From NCBI GenBank assembly GCA_029378245.1, contig JARKIF010000017.1:124001-188000 (forward strand): a DNA stretch of 64,000 nt. Reading direction: 5' to 3'. Each line of letters opens with the position of its first letter. Position 1 is the first letter of the stretch. This document shows, in pieces, positions 42,333 to 53,193 of the stretch. The translations under genes were made by a program, and so were the position numbers. The stretch comes from Roridomyces roridus (Eukaryota > Basidiomycota > Agaricomycetes > Agaricales > Mycenaceae). The notes beneath the pieces were generated by a model, which worked only from the letters and a program-made list of their open reading frames with translations, was not told the origin of the DNA and did not search any database.

Positions 42333-45300
42333 ATGCCGAAAGAATTATGCCTCTGGTGCGAACAAGAATTCGACGCTGGGCGAGCTATGAACGCTCACAC
42401 GCGGAAATGTACGGGGAAGCGGCAAGCCCACACCGAGACTGTCGAGCACGCCTCAACTGTCGAGGCGGCGGTCGCGGCGGCTACTGTGGCGGCCTTGGCT
42501 GCTGAACCAGTGCGCTTCATGCTCACCATCGGAGACTAATGCCCATTTATTTCTGCTAGCTTCATGAACCGGCGCCAACTCCCGCACCTCCGTCCCCGCC
42601 TGCTCTGCCCCCACGTCTTGATAAACGTCCTCGCCGGACTATCATCCTCCCTGCGAGATACCGCCAAGATGACAACGACGACGCTGCTCCGGAGCCCGTC
42701 TCAACGGTTGTTGCTGCCGCTGCCCCCGCCCATGAGGACTTTGCTGATCCTGACGGCGGAGATACTCCTCCAGCTACATGGGTACGCACCACCCCGAATC
42801 GACACGGCGTCTACAAGGTCCTAGTTCGGCCTACGACCCACGATCCGGACGACATTACCTCGCTCGATGATCTCTGCAAATCATCGAAGCTATCTGTGAT
42901 GAAACGCCCCCTGCTCGCAAAGCCATCGAATACACCTTGGTGGTTTCCCTTCGCTAGCGCAACCGTGGCTCGCCTCATGATGTGGTTTCATCTCGGCTCC
43001 AGTCTCAAATCCATTGACGACCTCGACGCGCTCATCACCAATGTCTTGCTCCAGGACGACTTCAACCGCGAGGAACTTGTTGGATTCCGCGCCGCACTTG
43101 GCAACAAGACTCTGGACGACTTCAAATCGTCTCCGGATGGTATGCCAGTCCCAGACACTTGGAAGCGCACCTCCGTGCGCATCAAGGTGCCTGGGAAGAA
43201 TGTTCGCACGGCCGAGGAGGAAGCGGTCGAGTTTGAGGTGGGAGGACTTGTTTATCGCGACCTCCTCGACGTGATGGTCGAGAATTTTTCCGGGCCTGCG
43301 TTTTCCGAGTACCACACCACGCCGTTTGTCTACCGCCTGGATCCAGCCTACGATCCGACCGATACAACGGACCTGCCCGATGCGCCCCTTGATCATGCTG
43401 GTCTTCCCCCTCTCCCTGACGATCACACCCCCGTGTACGGCGAGGTTTTTGCCTCGGAGCGGCTCAGGAAAATGCATAGCGAACTTCCTCCGTCTCCCAC
43501 ACCCAATATCGAGACGATAATTGCGGCGTATATGTTCTGGTCGGACGCTACTCACCTTGCAAACTTTGGGAATGCGTCTCTTTGGCCGCTGTACACCTTT
43601 TTCGGTAACCAGTCCAAGTACCCGCGCGCTCGTCCCACGTCGAATGCATGCCATCACACCGCTTATTTTCCATCGGTACGTTTCCTCCCGGGCTCATTGG
43701 TCTGTATACTAACAGTGTCTCAGTTACCCGACAGCATCAAGGATTTTTATCGGCAGCATTTCAATGTGGCGCCGAGTGCCGCTATCCTCACACATCTCAA
43801 GCGCGAGTTGATGCATGCCATTTGGGACACGCTCATCACTGCCGAGTTCATACATGCCTACATCCATGGCCATCTGGTCAAATGTTTTGACGGCGTCGAG
43901 CGTTTGGTATTTCCGCGATTTTTCTCTTACAGTGCCGACTATCCTGAAAAGTAAGCAATTTCATTTCTCGCTTCCTGGTTCTGAATTTTCATAGAATCAT
44001 TCTCGCGACCATTCGCAACTTTGGCGGCTGCCCGTGCCCGCGGTGTTTCATCTCCAAAGACAAGATTGACGACATGGGGACCCATAACGACATGCGCCGC
44101 CGCAAGGAGACACGCGAGGACACCCCACGGTATCGCAGAATGATCGAGTCCGCTCGCAACTTCATCTACAAGCTCGGTCGAGTAATCACCGGAGTGGACG
44201 TGGAGAAGTTGTTGAAACCACAGTCTTGGGTGCCCACACGGGTAAGTGTTTCATGATCCACGAACACACAATCTCACTATTATTTTCAGAATGCATTCTC
44301 CAAGCTCGCCGAACACGGTCTCAATTTATTCAGCCTCTTCGTTCCTGATCTTCTCCATGAGGTTGAGCTTGGAACCTGGAAATCACTCTTCACTCATCTG
44401 CTCCGGCTTCTGCAAGCGCGCGGCGAGGAATTCATCCAGATGCTCGACGAGCGGTATGTGTACTTTTATTCCCTCTGATTTCGACTCATGCACGCTGAAG
44501 ATTTCGATTGATTCCAACGTTTGGACGCAGCACCATTCGCCGGTTTACCGCCAACGTGTCGGAACTCAAAAAGCTCGCCGCTCGTGACTGGGAGGATATA
44601 CTACAGGTGTGTTACAAGTTCATTCTCTGATCGCAGTCTTCTAATCTTGACCTAGTGCTGTCTTCCCGTTCTCGAGGGTCTGTTTCCACCCGAATATGAA
44701 CCTCTCGTCCTCAGCCTCGTGTACACTTTCGCCACCTTCCACGCATATGCCAAGCTCCGCATGCACACGGGAATTACCATCGCGACTTTCCGCACCGTTA
44801 CAAAAGAGCTGGGTTCCCAAGCACGCCGATTCATCCGCAAGACGGTCGATATCATGGTCTTTGAACTCCCCGCCGAGATCAGGCGCCGTCAGCGCCGAGA
44901 CGCCAAGAACAAGAAGACGTCCGAGCCCACCGCAAAGCAGAAAAAAAGCTGGAACATCTCGACTTACAAGTGGCACGCGATGGGCGACTACGCGGACAGT
45001 ATCGAAGAATTTGGCACTCTGGATTCGTACTCCACCCAGATCGTGAGTAATTTGTGGCGTTGACTGAATCGGAAACTAACTATGGGCCTCAGGGAGAGCT
45101 TGCTCATCGTCTATGCAAGATTCTCTACGGGCGTACGAATCGGCGTGGATTTGAGTCGCAGATTGCTACTCACGAGCGCCGCCGCCGTATCCTCCGTGGA
45201 GTACAGCAGAACATGCATACCGCCACTCTATCCGCCGACGACACTCGGGCTACCAGCACTACAAAATCCGCTTCTGATGTTGCGAAACCTCAGTCCACAC

Positions 45301-46487
45301 ACAAACACCATAAAGTGCAAACGGTTCTGCTGGGCGATGATGAAATTCTACCCCCAACTCCGCCCAAGCAGCATCATCACATTTCGGACTCGTGCCGCAC
45401 GTGGATGGATTTGACGGACATGCCGGATATCGTTGAGGACGAACCGGCATTTGAGGTGAATATTCCTTCAGCATCGTGATGATGGTATTCAACGATGTTG
45501 GGCAGGGATTCGTCGATAAACTTCGACTTCATCTCCTGGGGCGACTTCTGGGCTCCAGGTGGAACGGCCAATACACTCCGGACGACCTCACCCAAATTGT
45601 TTTCGTGAAAGACCGCATCTTCTCGCACAAGTACATGCGGGTCAATTATACGACTTACGACTGCTTGCGTGATGCGGATATGGTCCATGCCACGACTCGC
45701 CCAGACATCCTGATGCTCTCTCGTGAAGAAAATCCAGCTCACCCGTATATCTACGCGCGCGTCGTCTCGATTTTTCATGCTCAAGTGCAACACATCGGGC
45801 CACGATCCAAAAACGAGAGAAAAGTGCACGAGATGCAATTTCTCTGGGTTCGATTCTTCGAACGCGATACACGCAAGCCGGGCGGTTGGAAATATAAACG
45901 CCTCCATCGCCTGAACTTTGTTGGAACGAGTGATGACCCGTCTGCAGGTTTCGGCTTTGTAGACCCTGCTCGAGTCATTCGCGGCGTTCACCTCATCCCG
46001 GCTTTCCACTACGGGAAGACGAACGATTACATGGAAGGCTCGTCTATTGTCCGTCACATTCACGGCGAAGACGATTCTGACTATACATTCTACTACGTGA
46101 ATCAGTATGTCTTTCTGATTTTTTCGCTCCTCCTGTTTTCTAATGCATGTCAGATTTGCTGACCGTGATCTATTCATGCGATACGCCGGTGATGCTGTTG
46201 GTCACCACACCGCAGAGCTCTCTCCGGAAGACCTCGGTGTCGAGCTGGACAACGAGACGCAGGAGAGCGACGGGGAGGAGGAGATGGATGTTGACGACGA
46301 GCGACAATTGGATGCTGAACCGGATGTCGACGCACCAATGGATGAGGAAGAGGAGGAAGAGGAGATTGAGAGCAGTGAGGAAGAAGATGACGAAGAAGAA
46401 GATGACGAGGAACAAGATTTCGAGGCGCTACAGGGTGATTGCGACGATGAAGATGTGTATGACACGGTCGGATACGATGAATTGTAG
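42333..46487 (+). CDS. Plavaka transposase with N-terminal C2H2 finger
   Basis: Ten exons, 1,229 aa with no stop or frame break. Introns: 42510-42559, 43676-43723, 43951-43994, 44242-44289, 44454-44530, 44607-44655, 45043-45092, 45456-45505 and 46105-46153. The start ATG stands just before the zinc finger LCLWCEQEFDAGRAMNAHTR; an in-frame ATG at 42153 is possible. The finger is followed by a Pro/Ala linker and the catalytic region: WWFPFASATVARLMMWF, a CPCPRCF metal-binding knot, and FVPDLLHEVELGTWKSLF with the D...HE residues usual in this family. Then come KWHAMGDYADSIEEFG and HRLCKILYGRTNR. The C-terminal part has RVNYTTYDCLRDAD, RPDILMLSREENPAHPYIYA and RVIRGVHLIPAFHYGKTNDY, and the tail is very acidic. 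This is the cut-and-paste enzyme of Agaricomycete Plavaka elements, relatives of CACTA. Intactness suggests recent or current activity. Confidence 0.92.
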
Positions 46488-46596
46488 ACAAATTGTAGAT
46501 TTTTTCGATGAATCTTGCTATCAGACACCACCGCCTGAGCGCCTGAGACTGCCTGAGGCCAGGTAAGGCGTCAGCGGGAATGGATGTGGTGATAGG

Positions 46597-46604
46597 TATA
46601 AAAG
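46597..46604 (+). promoter_or_regulatory. TATA box of the DUF6698 gene
   Basis: TATAAAAG, 57 bp before the ATG at 46661 and 110 bp after the transposase stop codon, so the second gene appears to have its own promoter. Confidence 0.6.
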
Positions 46605-46660
46605 TGTCGCGTTGTTTGGACGCGCTTGACTCCTCTTGTCCTCTACCACCACCATCACTC

Positions 46661-48402
46661 ATGGCTCCCGCCCCCGAATCATCCTCTTCCGCCACTTCCC
46701 GCTCCTCTCCCGAACCCGAGACACAAGAAGACACGTCCGTGTCGGACACGGCCATCGTCCAACGTATCAGCCGTCTACTCGCGCCGTATCTGGAGTCGGA
46801 GGGCACGGAATCGCGTCGGGCGGGCAAACGAGCGCGTCGAGGGCCTCTGTGAGTCACTTTACACGCAATAGGACCCATCTGACGCGTCGTTCAGCGACAA
46901 CAAGACGCCGTCGGAGAAGCTCGCATCCCTTGCCAAATTCTGGTCGCGTGGAGTCTCCCCTTTCGATGACATTTCAGACTCCCTCACCTGCGCAATGACG
47001 GCGCGTTTTGGTCCCACCGCTCCACCACGTCCTGCACCCAAGACCAAGTACGTATCCATCCGCCTCACTGTCAAGCCTCGTCGCCTGATTTCTTTCCAGG
47101 GCCCAGAAAGAGGCTGCTGCCAAACGCGAACGGCTGGAGAAGAATTTCGGTGTCATGCTTGCGCAAGCTCCAGACGTTATCGACCTCCTCAAAGCCGTCT
47201 TTATGAAGAAGAAGGACTGGAGTCCATTGATCCAGCTGGTGCGTCGTCGTTGCTTCATCATTATGCCCTCTCATCGCTGTCTACAGCTACGGTCCGCAGC
47301 CACCGGCGCAAGACACCGGCGCAAGACACCACGACACCAACGGTATCCGCACCCACCCCTCCTACGCTTTGGAAGCCGGCGACGCCTTTATGCCTCCCAT
47401 TCCTGACGACGGCAACAAGTCCAAGCGCGGCGTGCACAACCTGACGATCCAGCGGTACTTGGCCCCGTGGCCTCTTCGGACGAAGCTTGAGGAGGTCGAG
47501 GTTGTAGAGGGTGTGGAGCAGCCCACGGCCAAGGCCCTGGAGTGAGTCATGCTCAACTCTCGCGCGCATATACTCATGTAATCTGTCAACAGGCTACGTG
47601 ACGAGCTCAAATCTTACAAGCTCAAGCTCTCCGACCGTGACTACCCCTCCATTTTCTACGCTCCTGGAACTGTTTTCGACCCCGCTGACGTGGATGCGGG
47701 CCTCTTCAAGTCGACGTTCATTGTTCGAGTACGTGTTCATTAACTGACTGTTCTACTCACATATCCAGAGCTTGCGTCGGATTTGGACGGGTCCCAACAC
47801 GGCTTTGGAAAGCTCTGAATCCTTGCATCCGACGTGCAACGCCCGCGCGCACGGTCAGTTCACGGTGACGGGTCGGATGGTGGCGTATGCATGTATACAG
47901 GTGCGGTGAGATCGTCTTCATGGTCTGTTCTCTGGCTGACTGCTCAGCAGGGACGCACGGCGTTGACTACCAAAGACTGGGGCCGGAATGCTGGAGGATA
48001 CGATTATGTGAGGGTGCACCGGCAGATCGTCGAGTTGTTTGAGGAGGATCCAGAGGAGCCTTGGGTGGTGGAGACTCTCGAGTGGCTTACCCAGTGCGTG
48101 TTGGCGCTCGATCCCTTCCTTCTCTGACCCAATTTTCCAGACGAGTCTTTCCTGCGGACTCGATCAACGGCGGTGACGAAGAGGAGGAGGAAGACGACGA
48201 CATAAGTGCTACGAACATCATCCTCGCCCAACGCCGCGCTCGCAAAGCTGCCCGCGAGGCTGCACAGCGTGATGACGAGGAGCAGGAAGACTCGACGACA
48301 CCTGCAAATCCCTCCGGGTCTTCGACCGCTGGTTCTTCTGGAGCGAGCGCCTCCGTGAGTTCTCAACTCTGCAAGGTATCGACGCTGATGCGGACTCAGT
48401 AA
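46661..48402 (+). CDS. DUF6698-type protein, partner gene of the Plavaka transposase
   Basis: Eight exons, 464 aa; introns 46849-46894, 47048-47099, 47239-47299, 47542-47592, 47729-47768, 47901-47950 and 48094-48140, with all exon phases agreeing. A Ser/Glu-rich N terminus and a basic patch (RRAGKRARRGPL) are followed by the part I recognise as the fungal DUF6698 pattern. Pieces of it are AFMPPIPDDGNKSKRGVHNL, YPSIFYAPGTVFDPADVDAG, FIVRSLRRIWTGPNTAL, ARAHGQFTVTGRMVAYACIQ and VRVHRQIVELFEEDP. A DE-rich and Ser-rich tail ends it. The function of the domain is unknown to me. It is common in mushroom genomes, and its tight coupling with an intact transposase here suggests an accessory transposition protein; that is inference. 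The last exon reads through a possible further donor before the stop. Confidence 0.85.
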
Positions 48403-49308
48403 CCCTACCGGTCCTTACTCGTGGTACGCCGTCTTAGTTGTCATGCACACGGAGCTGACTCTCCTTCCAGATTTGATTCTCATCGTTCCCTGCATTCGGT
48501 ATGATACTACGCATTTTTTTCTGGCCGGATGATTGATCCATCCTCAGGCTCATGGTCGTATCCGTCGTTCTTTTTGTATGTGAACCCTCGTGCACTGGGT
48601 GCGGCTCTGACATTTCTTCGCAGTTCCTCTCTGCTCGTTGGGAATCATTATTCAAGACCGCAACTCGTTCCCGTATCCCAACGTTATTCATTTCCCCACT
48701 CGTACGTCCTTATATTCTTTCGAAGCGCGCTAATGTTGCTTCAGTCTCACTCTTTCCTTTGCAACTCGAAACAACGCGTGCGTGTCTCATCGTTTCCTAG
48801 CGCTTGTACTCATTCAATTCCACAGACTCTGTATCATTGAAACTTGCACTTGTTCGTCCTCCTCAGTCTGCTCCGAACTCATGCTGATAATATTCCAGTC
48901 CTGTCTCACTCATTGTCCTCGCAAGTGAGTGTTTCCTGGTTCCCGAACGTTTCGTGTCCTCACTCCATGTTTTTAGAATCATTGTATTCGTCCTGTAGCC
49001 CGGATTCGCATGTCTCGTGTGTAGACCAATAAATTTTATTTGACTTTGAATTTTATGTGTGGTTGAATTGGGAAAGCAGGAGCGGGGCAGTAATGGTGGG
49101 CGGCGGGAGGCCTCCTACGGCCTCAGGAGCCCTCAAAAGCCCATACAAGGGCCAGAAGCCTGCTGGGGGCTTGGGACAACTTTTGAGTTTGAGAAGACGT
49201 GGTTGAGGGACTTGTGAGACTGTACAAGCCTTTTGAGGGCTCCTACCGCCTTTTGGGCCTCCTACACCCCTCCCATAGCCCTTGTATGGGTTTGGCATTT
49301 TTGGTGAT
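48403..49308. other. Non-coding right part of the transposon
   Basis: T-rich sequence with several GTGAGT-like and CAG signals but no coherent frame, so it may be spliced 3' UTR or a decayed third gene. From 49060 the GC-rich subterminal zone carries repeated GGCCTCCTAC, AGGGCTCC and CATACAAGG motifs, partly in inverted pairs. Confidence 0.5.
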
Positions 49309-49912
49309 GTGACAAGGAGAGTAGTTCAGACGTGGCGGCATTCGGAGAGTTCAGCCTTGACGCGACCGAACGCAGATCAGTTCGCTGGAAAGGTGGGGAA
49401 AAAAAGGAATCAGGTCCAGGGTATTCAACCTTCGGGAGTCGAACCCAGCTCGCTATAGTGCAAAGATCAATAAGCCAGAAGAGTGTGGCCACACCACGAA
49501 TCACGCCAGGAATGGACGGTCCACGAGCAGACTACCAGACTAACCACCTAACCGTTCCTTCTCCGCGTGTTACACAGAAAATTTGAAGGTGGAATGAATC
49601 TGAACCCTGGCAGCCTAGAAAAAGGGAGAAAGATAAGTGCCAATTTGGGTGTGGGATTTGAACCCAGCATCCTCGCCAGAGAGGATGCAGATTCCAGAGC
49701 AGTGTGCCTTGTCAAAACTTGAACGGCCATAAACCACGACCGAGATGGATGTTGAGGGCCTGAGGAAAGTCAGAGAGAACTTGGGTGCTGGATACACTCT
49801 ACTCCGCGGGGCAAGGAAAGTTGCAAGTTCAGATGTGGCGGCATTCATGGAGTCGAGCCGGCCCGACGGGTATCACTATTACCACGAAAAAGAACGGCTC
49901 ATGCAGGAAAGC
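49309..49912. repeat. tRNA-like motifs
   Basis: Reverse B-box motifs are at 49434-49450 and 49651-49670. The first shares its context (CGGGAGTCGAACCCAGC, then AAGATCAATAAGCCAG and CCACACCACG) with the copy at 51195. The second matches the copy at 41551. No gene is seen. Confidence 0.55.
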
Positions 49913-51124
49913 TAGTCTGTAGCTGATCGCGAGGCATTGATAGGCCGCCTCGTGATGCCGTAAAGTGCGGAGTTTCAACACTGATCACTGATCATCACTG
50001 CCTTGTATTCCCCGCTCAGCTTGCGTCTCCTCCTCCCTGGCCTCCACTGCCCGTGAAACCGCTTGGCGGCGAACTATTCGCTCGAAACACCATCGAAGAA
50101 CGTCATAGAACACTGAGGGCCTCCCATTTCTCCCATATGGCTCTCTGGAAGCGTACCTCACCCAACGACATCCAAGCCTGCATCCAGGTCTGAATCATCT
50201 GGAAGGTCGCGCGAGGGCACTCGGCCGGTGTATATGAGGCTCATGGATGGATGGTGGCTGCTCTAGACTCGTATCTTCGTGCGTAACAATGCCTTTCGGA
50301 GGCGAGTCTGCGACTGACCCTTCCTTCCATTCAGCAACGAGCCGTTCGACCTGCGACGAACCAAGCGCATATGCCGGAAGACGTCCCTGTGTGCGCTTCC
50401 CCCGATGAGCAGCTCCGTCGCCAGCGAAGCCTCCCCAACGTCGCATCTATGCACGGGGTTCACCCGCCTCGACGTGGCACCCCCGTTGAGTACTCGTGCT
50501 CTCTCGCCTTCTCCCACCACACTCGTATATGCCGCCTGGTCCGGCTGTTGTCTTGCACCGCGGCAGCGGCATCACTGTCGATGCGCACTTTGGGCGATCT
50601 CAGGCTCGCTGGGGAGGGGTGTTGGTGCTAGTTCTGCCGATGCAAGCGCACTTCTCTCACAAGCACAGGGAAGCTAGAGTGCTCGAGGCGAGGCAGCGAG
50701 ATCTCGAGAGCATTCACGGGGCACGGGAGAGTGAGGGTTACATGCGTAGGTACTGGGCACTTGGCAGCGTCGGTGTATGCGCTGCTAGATGTGTTACTCT
50801 AGATTGGAATTGACATTTTGTTTTCCTACTCTTGTCACCTCATTGAGTGCCTGTGACCCTGTTAACGAGTCGACGATCTGTGCGGATTGCGTGCGCAGAC
50901 GTGCGGTGTCGGATTGATTCAAGCGCAGAAGTTTTCCGTGTCTTTTATTCACTACATATACAGGTTTACTCATAATATGTCTACGTCAAATATGCCTTTT
51001 CAGGTCTGAGAGGTGGTAGAAACGCGTCCAGTCGCGTCGTGGGAGCGTGGGAACAAATTGAAACTCCGCACTTTACGGCATCACGAGGCGGCCTATCAAG
51101 CGATCAATGTTTCTGACAGACTAT
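49913..51124. mobile_element. 1.2-kb inverted-repeat element
   Basis: A perfect 38-40-bp inverted pair (TTGATAGGCCGCCTCGTGAT... near 49946 and its complement ending near 51104) lies inside weaker outer ends that both start TAGTCTGT (49913 and, inward, 51124). TA flanks a GTCTGT end on both sides, but the duplication is not decisive. The interior has only short broken frames. It is non-autonomous and of unassigned superfamily. Confidence 0.65.
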
Positions 51125-51540
51125 AACACAACGAAGAATGAGTGACATGTGTTATAGCATCTGTTTACAAGAGACTACAGGAAAGCTTAAACTGTGGGAG
51201 TCGAACCCAGCGCTCTCGCTCGGTGCCCAAAGATCAATAAACCAGGGTCCAGGAGGATGCGGCGCCACACCACGTTGAAACGGTGCACCAACGTGCAGCA
51301 GTGAAATCGGACTAATCAATGAGCTAGACAACGTCGAGCTCTCAAATCCAAAACCAACTACCACTAATCAATGCCGTGTGTGTGTGTTCGGGGAGGTAGG
51401 TCAGGCGTATCGACCGTCAATTCAAATCACACAAGGATATTCCGAGCAGGTAAAACCAATGTATTTTATAGCATAGAGCTACTACGCAATCAACCACCAA
51501 AGTTGGGCTTTCGTCAATGCTTGACCTTGCCGTAGGTATT
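51125..51540. repeat. tRNA-like motif and spacer
   Basis: A reverse B-box motif at 51195-51213 pairs in context with the copy at 49434. Nothing else is recognised. Confidence 0.5.
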
Positions 51541-51815
51541 CAACTAATTCACACAGAGGACTTCAGGATATCCACAGCTCGGTCTTTCGACTTCAGGACG
51601 TCCACAGCTCGGTCGTATGCAACCAATCGAATTTAACCACACCGAATTCCAGTAACCTCAGAGAACCCACAGCTCAGCCCAACCGGAATGGACCTCAGGG
51701 CACTCACAGCTCAGCGCTGGAGAACGGTCGAACTCAAAAAGGACTTCAGGGCACGCGCAGTCAAGCCGACGTTGCAATAATCCCACAGCTCAGTCAAAAT
51801 GAAGTTCGGTCGTAT
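51541..51815. repeat. Degenerate tandem repeat of a CACAGCTCAG unit
   Basis: The motif CTTCAGG(A/G)C...(C/T)CACAGCTC(A/G)G recurs about six times, at irregular spacing of 30-60 bp (about 51561, 51590, 51650, 51692, 51735, 51775), mixed with CCGAAT and CAACC runs. Spacing and unit sequence are too irregular for a CRISPR; it looks like a decayed minisatellite. Confidence 0.6.
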
Positions 51816-53193
51816 GTTATGCCAAGAGGGGAGGGGGGGGATTCACTACTGTACACTAGTTTACATGCCTTCTAATATACTGGCTACGGCTTGTCATTGT
51901 TCCGTGTTTAACATCAACTTGATCCACTATCGTACTCTCGAGCGCCGCCGGGGGATGCCTCCATGATCTATATTCTGGCTCTGCCGTGGAACGGCCGAGT
52001 AGCTTTCTGAACATTCTGGCAGACTAAACCCGCCGGCAGTGACTTTTCATATTCCTATCAGCACTGCCAGTCATGCCGAGCGTGTGAACTCGATGTGAAC
52101 CACCGGCGGTCATGCCATGGCATTCATTGTGCTTCCGAGACATTCCGAGTACTTTCCGAGATGTCATGATTCCTATCCAAGTGACCGAGTTCAACTCGCG
52201 CGTAGTTCATGTAAATTCCAGTTGAACCATGGGTATCCCTTTAGCAAATGCAGCATAGAATTCCTTCCAATGTCCCAATATGTTGAATGGCCCCGCGCCG
52301 TTGCATGTACTCGAACTCGGCGGCATGGCGGCCGAGCTGTCATGATACTTGAATAGTAGCCGTGATATGTGTGTGAATAATGATGGGCGGCATTCAAACG
52401 CGTCGGCGGCCTTAGTGCGCGATCCTGGGAGCAATCCGCACTCTATCTAATCCTTATTCACGGGTTTTATCAATCTAATCGACTGAAAGGTTGCAAAATT
52501 AATTTATTTTCATGCGTGTACGGAGTCACGCCTCATCAACGTTAACCCAAACGACGCCAGGAACGATCCAAGAGCAGGTACATATTCGAACACCGAGGGG
52601 GGATGAGAATAGGACAAGCCAAGCACGAATCATTGACGGTTTGGGTTGAGTTTTTGATGCGTCAAACAACCTGCTTTCATCCGCGAGTTACATAGATCCT
52701 TTCAACTTCAAGCCGGAGCGAAGCAACAGGACGACTCAGCGGAGAAGCGACGTATTCTATCCAAAAACAGTTGTGGAGGATGGGCGTGTGGAAGAAAGCC
52801 GACAGGTGTGGCTGTGCAGCGTTGATCAGTCCATTCATGTCCTCCGCGTTTTCTCCTGCCTTCATTTCATTTCCTAGGACGACCATCCGTTCAACGATTT
52901 TGAAGACGATGGCTGACTAGCCCTCTCGCTCGAGACGATTCCAAGTCATCGCGCAACTCCAACGTTCATGTCCAAGAATGGGCGTCAGCTGTGGGAGTGA
53001 CAACACCAGGAGGACAGGCGGACGGTATGTATGTGGCAGTTCATGACACTGCGCAGGGCATGCAAGTACTCACTATCGCCGCATTGGCATGTCGTGTGCA
53101 GACAGGCATCGAGCAGGCACCCGTCGGTAGCTCATAAAAGTCCATTCTATTCGCCGTCCTCGCTCTCTCTCTCTCTCTCTACATATCGCACCC
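51816..53193. other. Spacer before the zinc-knuckle gene
   Basis: Contains GCCGGCAGTGAC/CACTGCC motifs near 52030-52070 and a 69-codon minus-strand frame (52886-52677) without a recognised domain. A TATA-like CATAAAAG near 53135 and a CT run (53162-53180) precede the next gene. Confidence 0.4.

Larger units (their letters stand above)
41728..49308 (+). mobile_element. Plavaka-type (CACTA-like) DNA transposon, apparently complete
   Basis: The 7.58-kb unit contains an intact ten-exon transposase (42333-46487) and, 173 bp later, an intact eight-exon DUF6698 gene (46661-48402). Candidate terminal inverted repeats are ATCACCAAATTTGTCAAACG at 41728 and ATCACCAAAAATGCCAAACC read inward from 49308; they match at 22 of 28 positions. 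Subterminal regions hold short repeats (CTTCTGAGCG on the left; AAGCCTT, GGGCTCC and CATACAAGG on the right). I could not fix the target duplication; GT flanks both ends. The coding limits are firm, the ends less so. Confidence 0.72.

Noticed and set aside
42890..43657. Minus-strand open frame of 255 codons
   Set aside because: Antisense to exon 2 of the Plavaka transposase.
45840..45860. Plus-strand GGGTTCGATTC as a tRNA B box
   Set aside because: It lies inside a transposase exon and encodes conserved residues (WVRFF); treated as coincidence.
51541..51815. CRISPR array
   Set aside because: Repeats are imperfect and unevenly spaced, and the genome is eukaryotic.
53162..53180. CT dinucleotide run as a functional element
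   Set aside because: Pyrimidine runs just before the start are common in fungal promoters; there is no further evidence.
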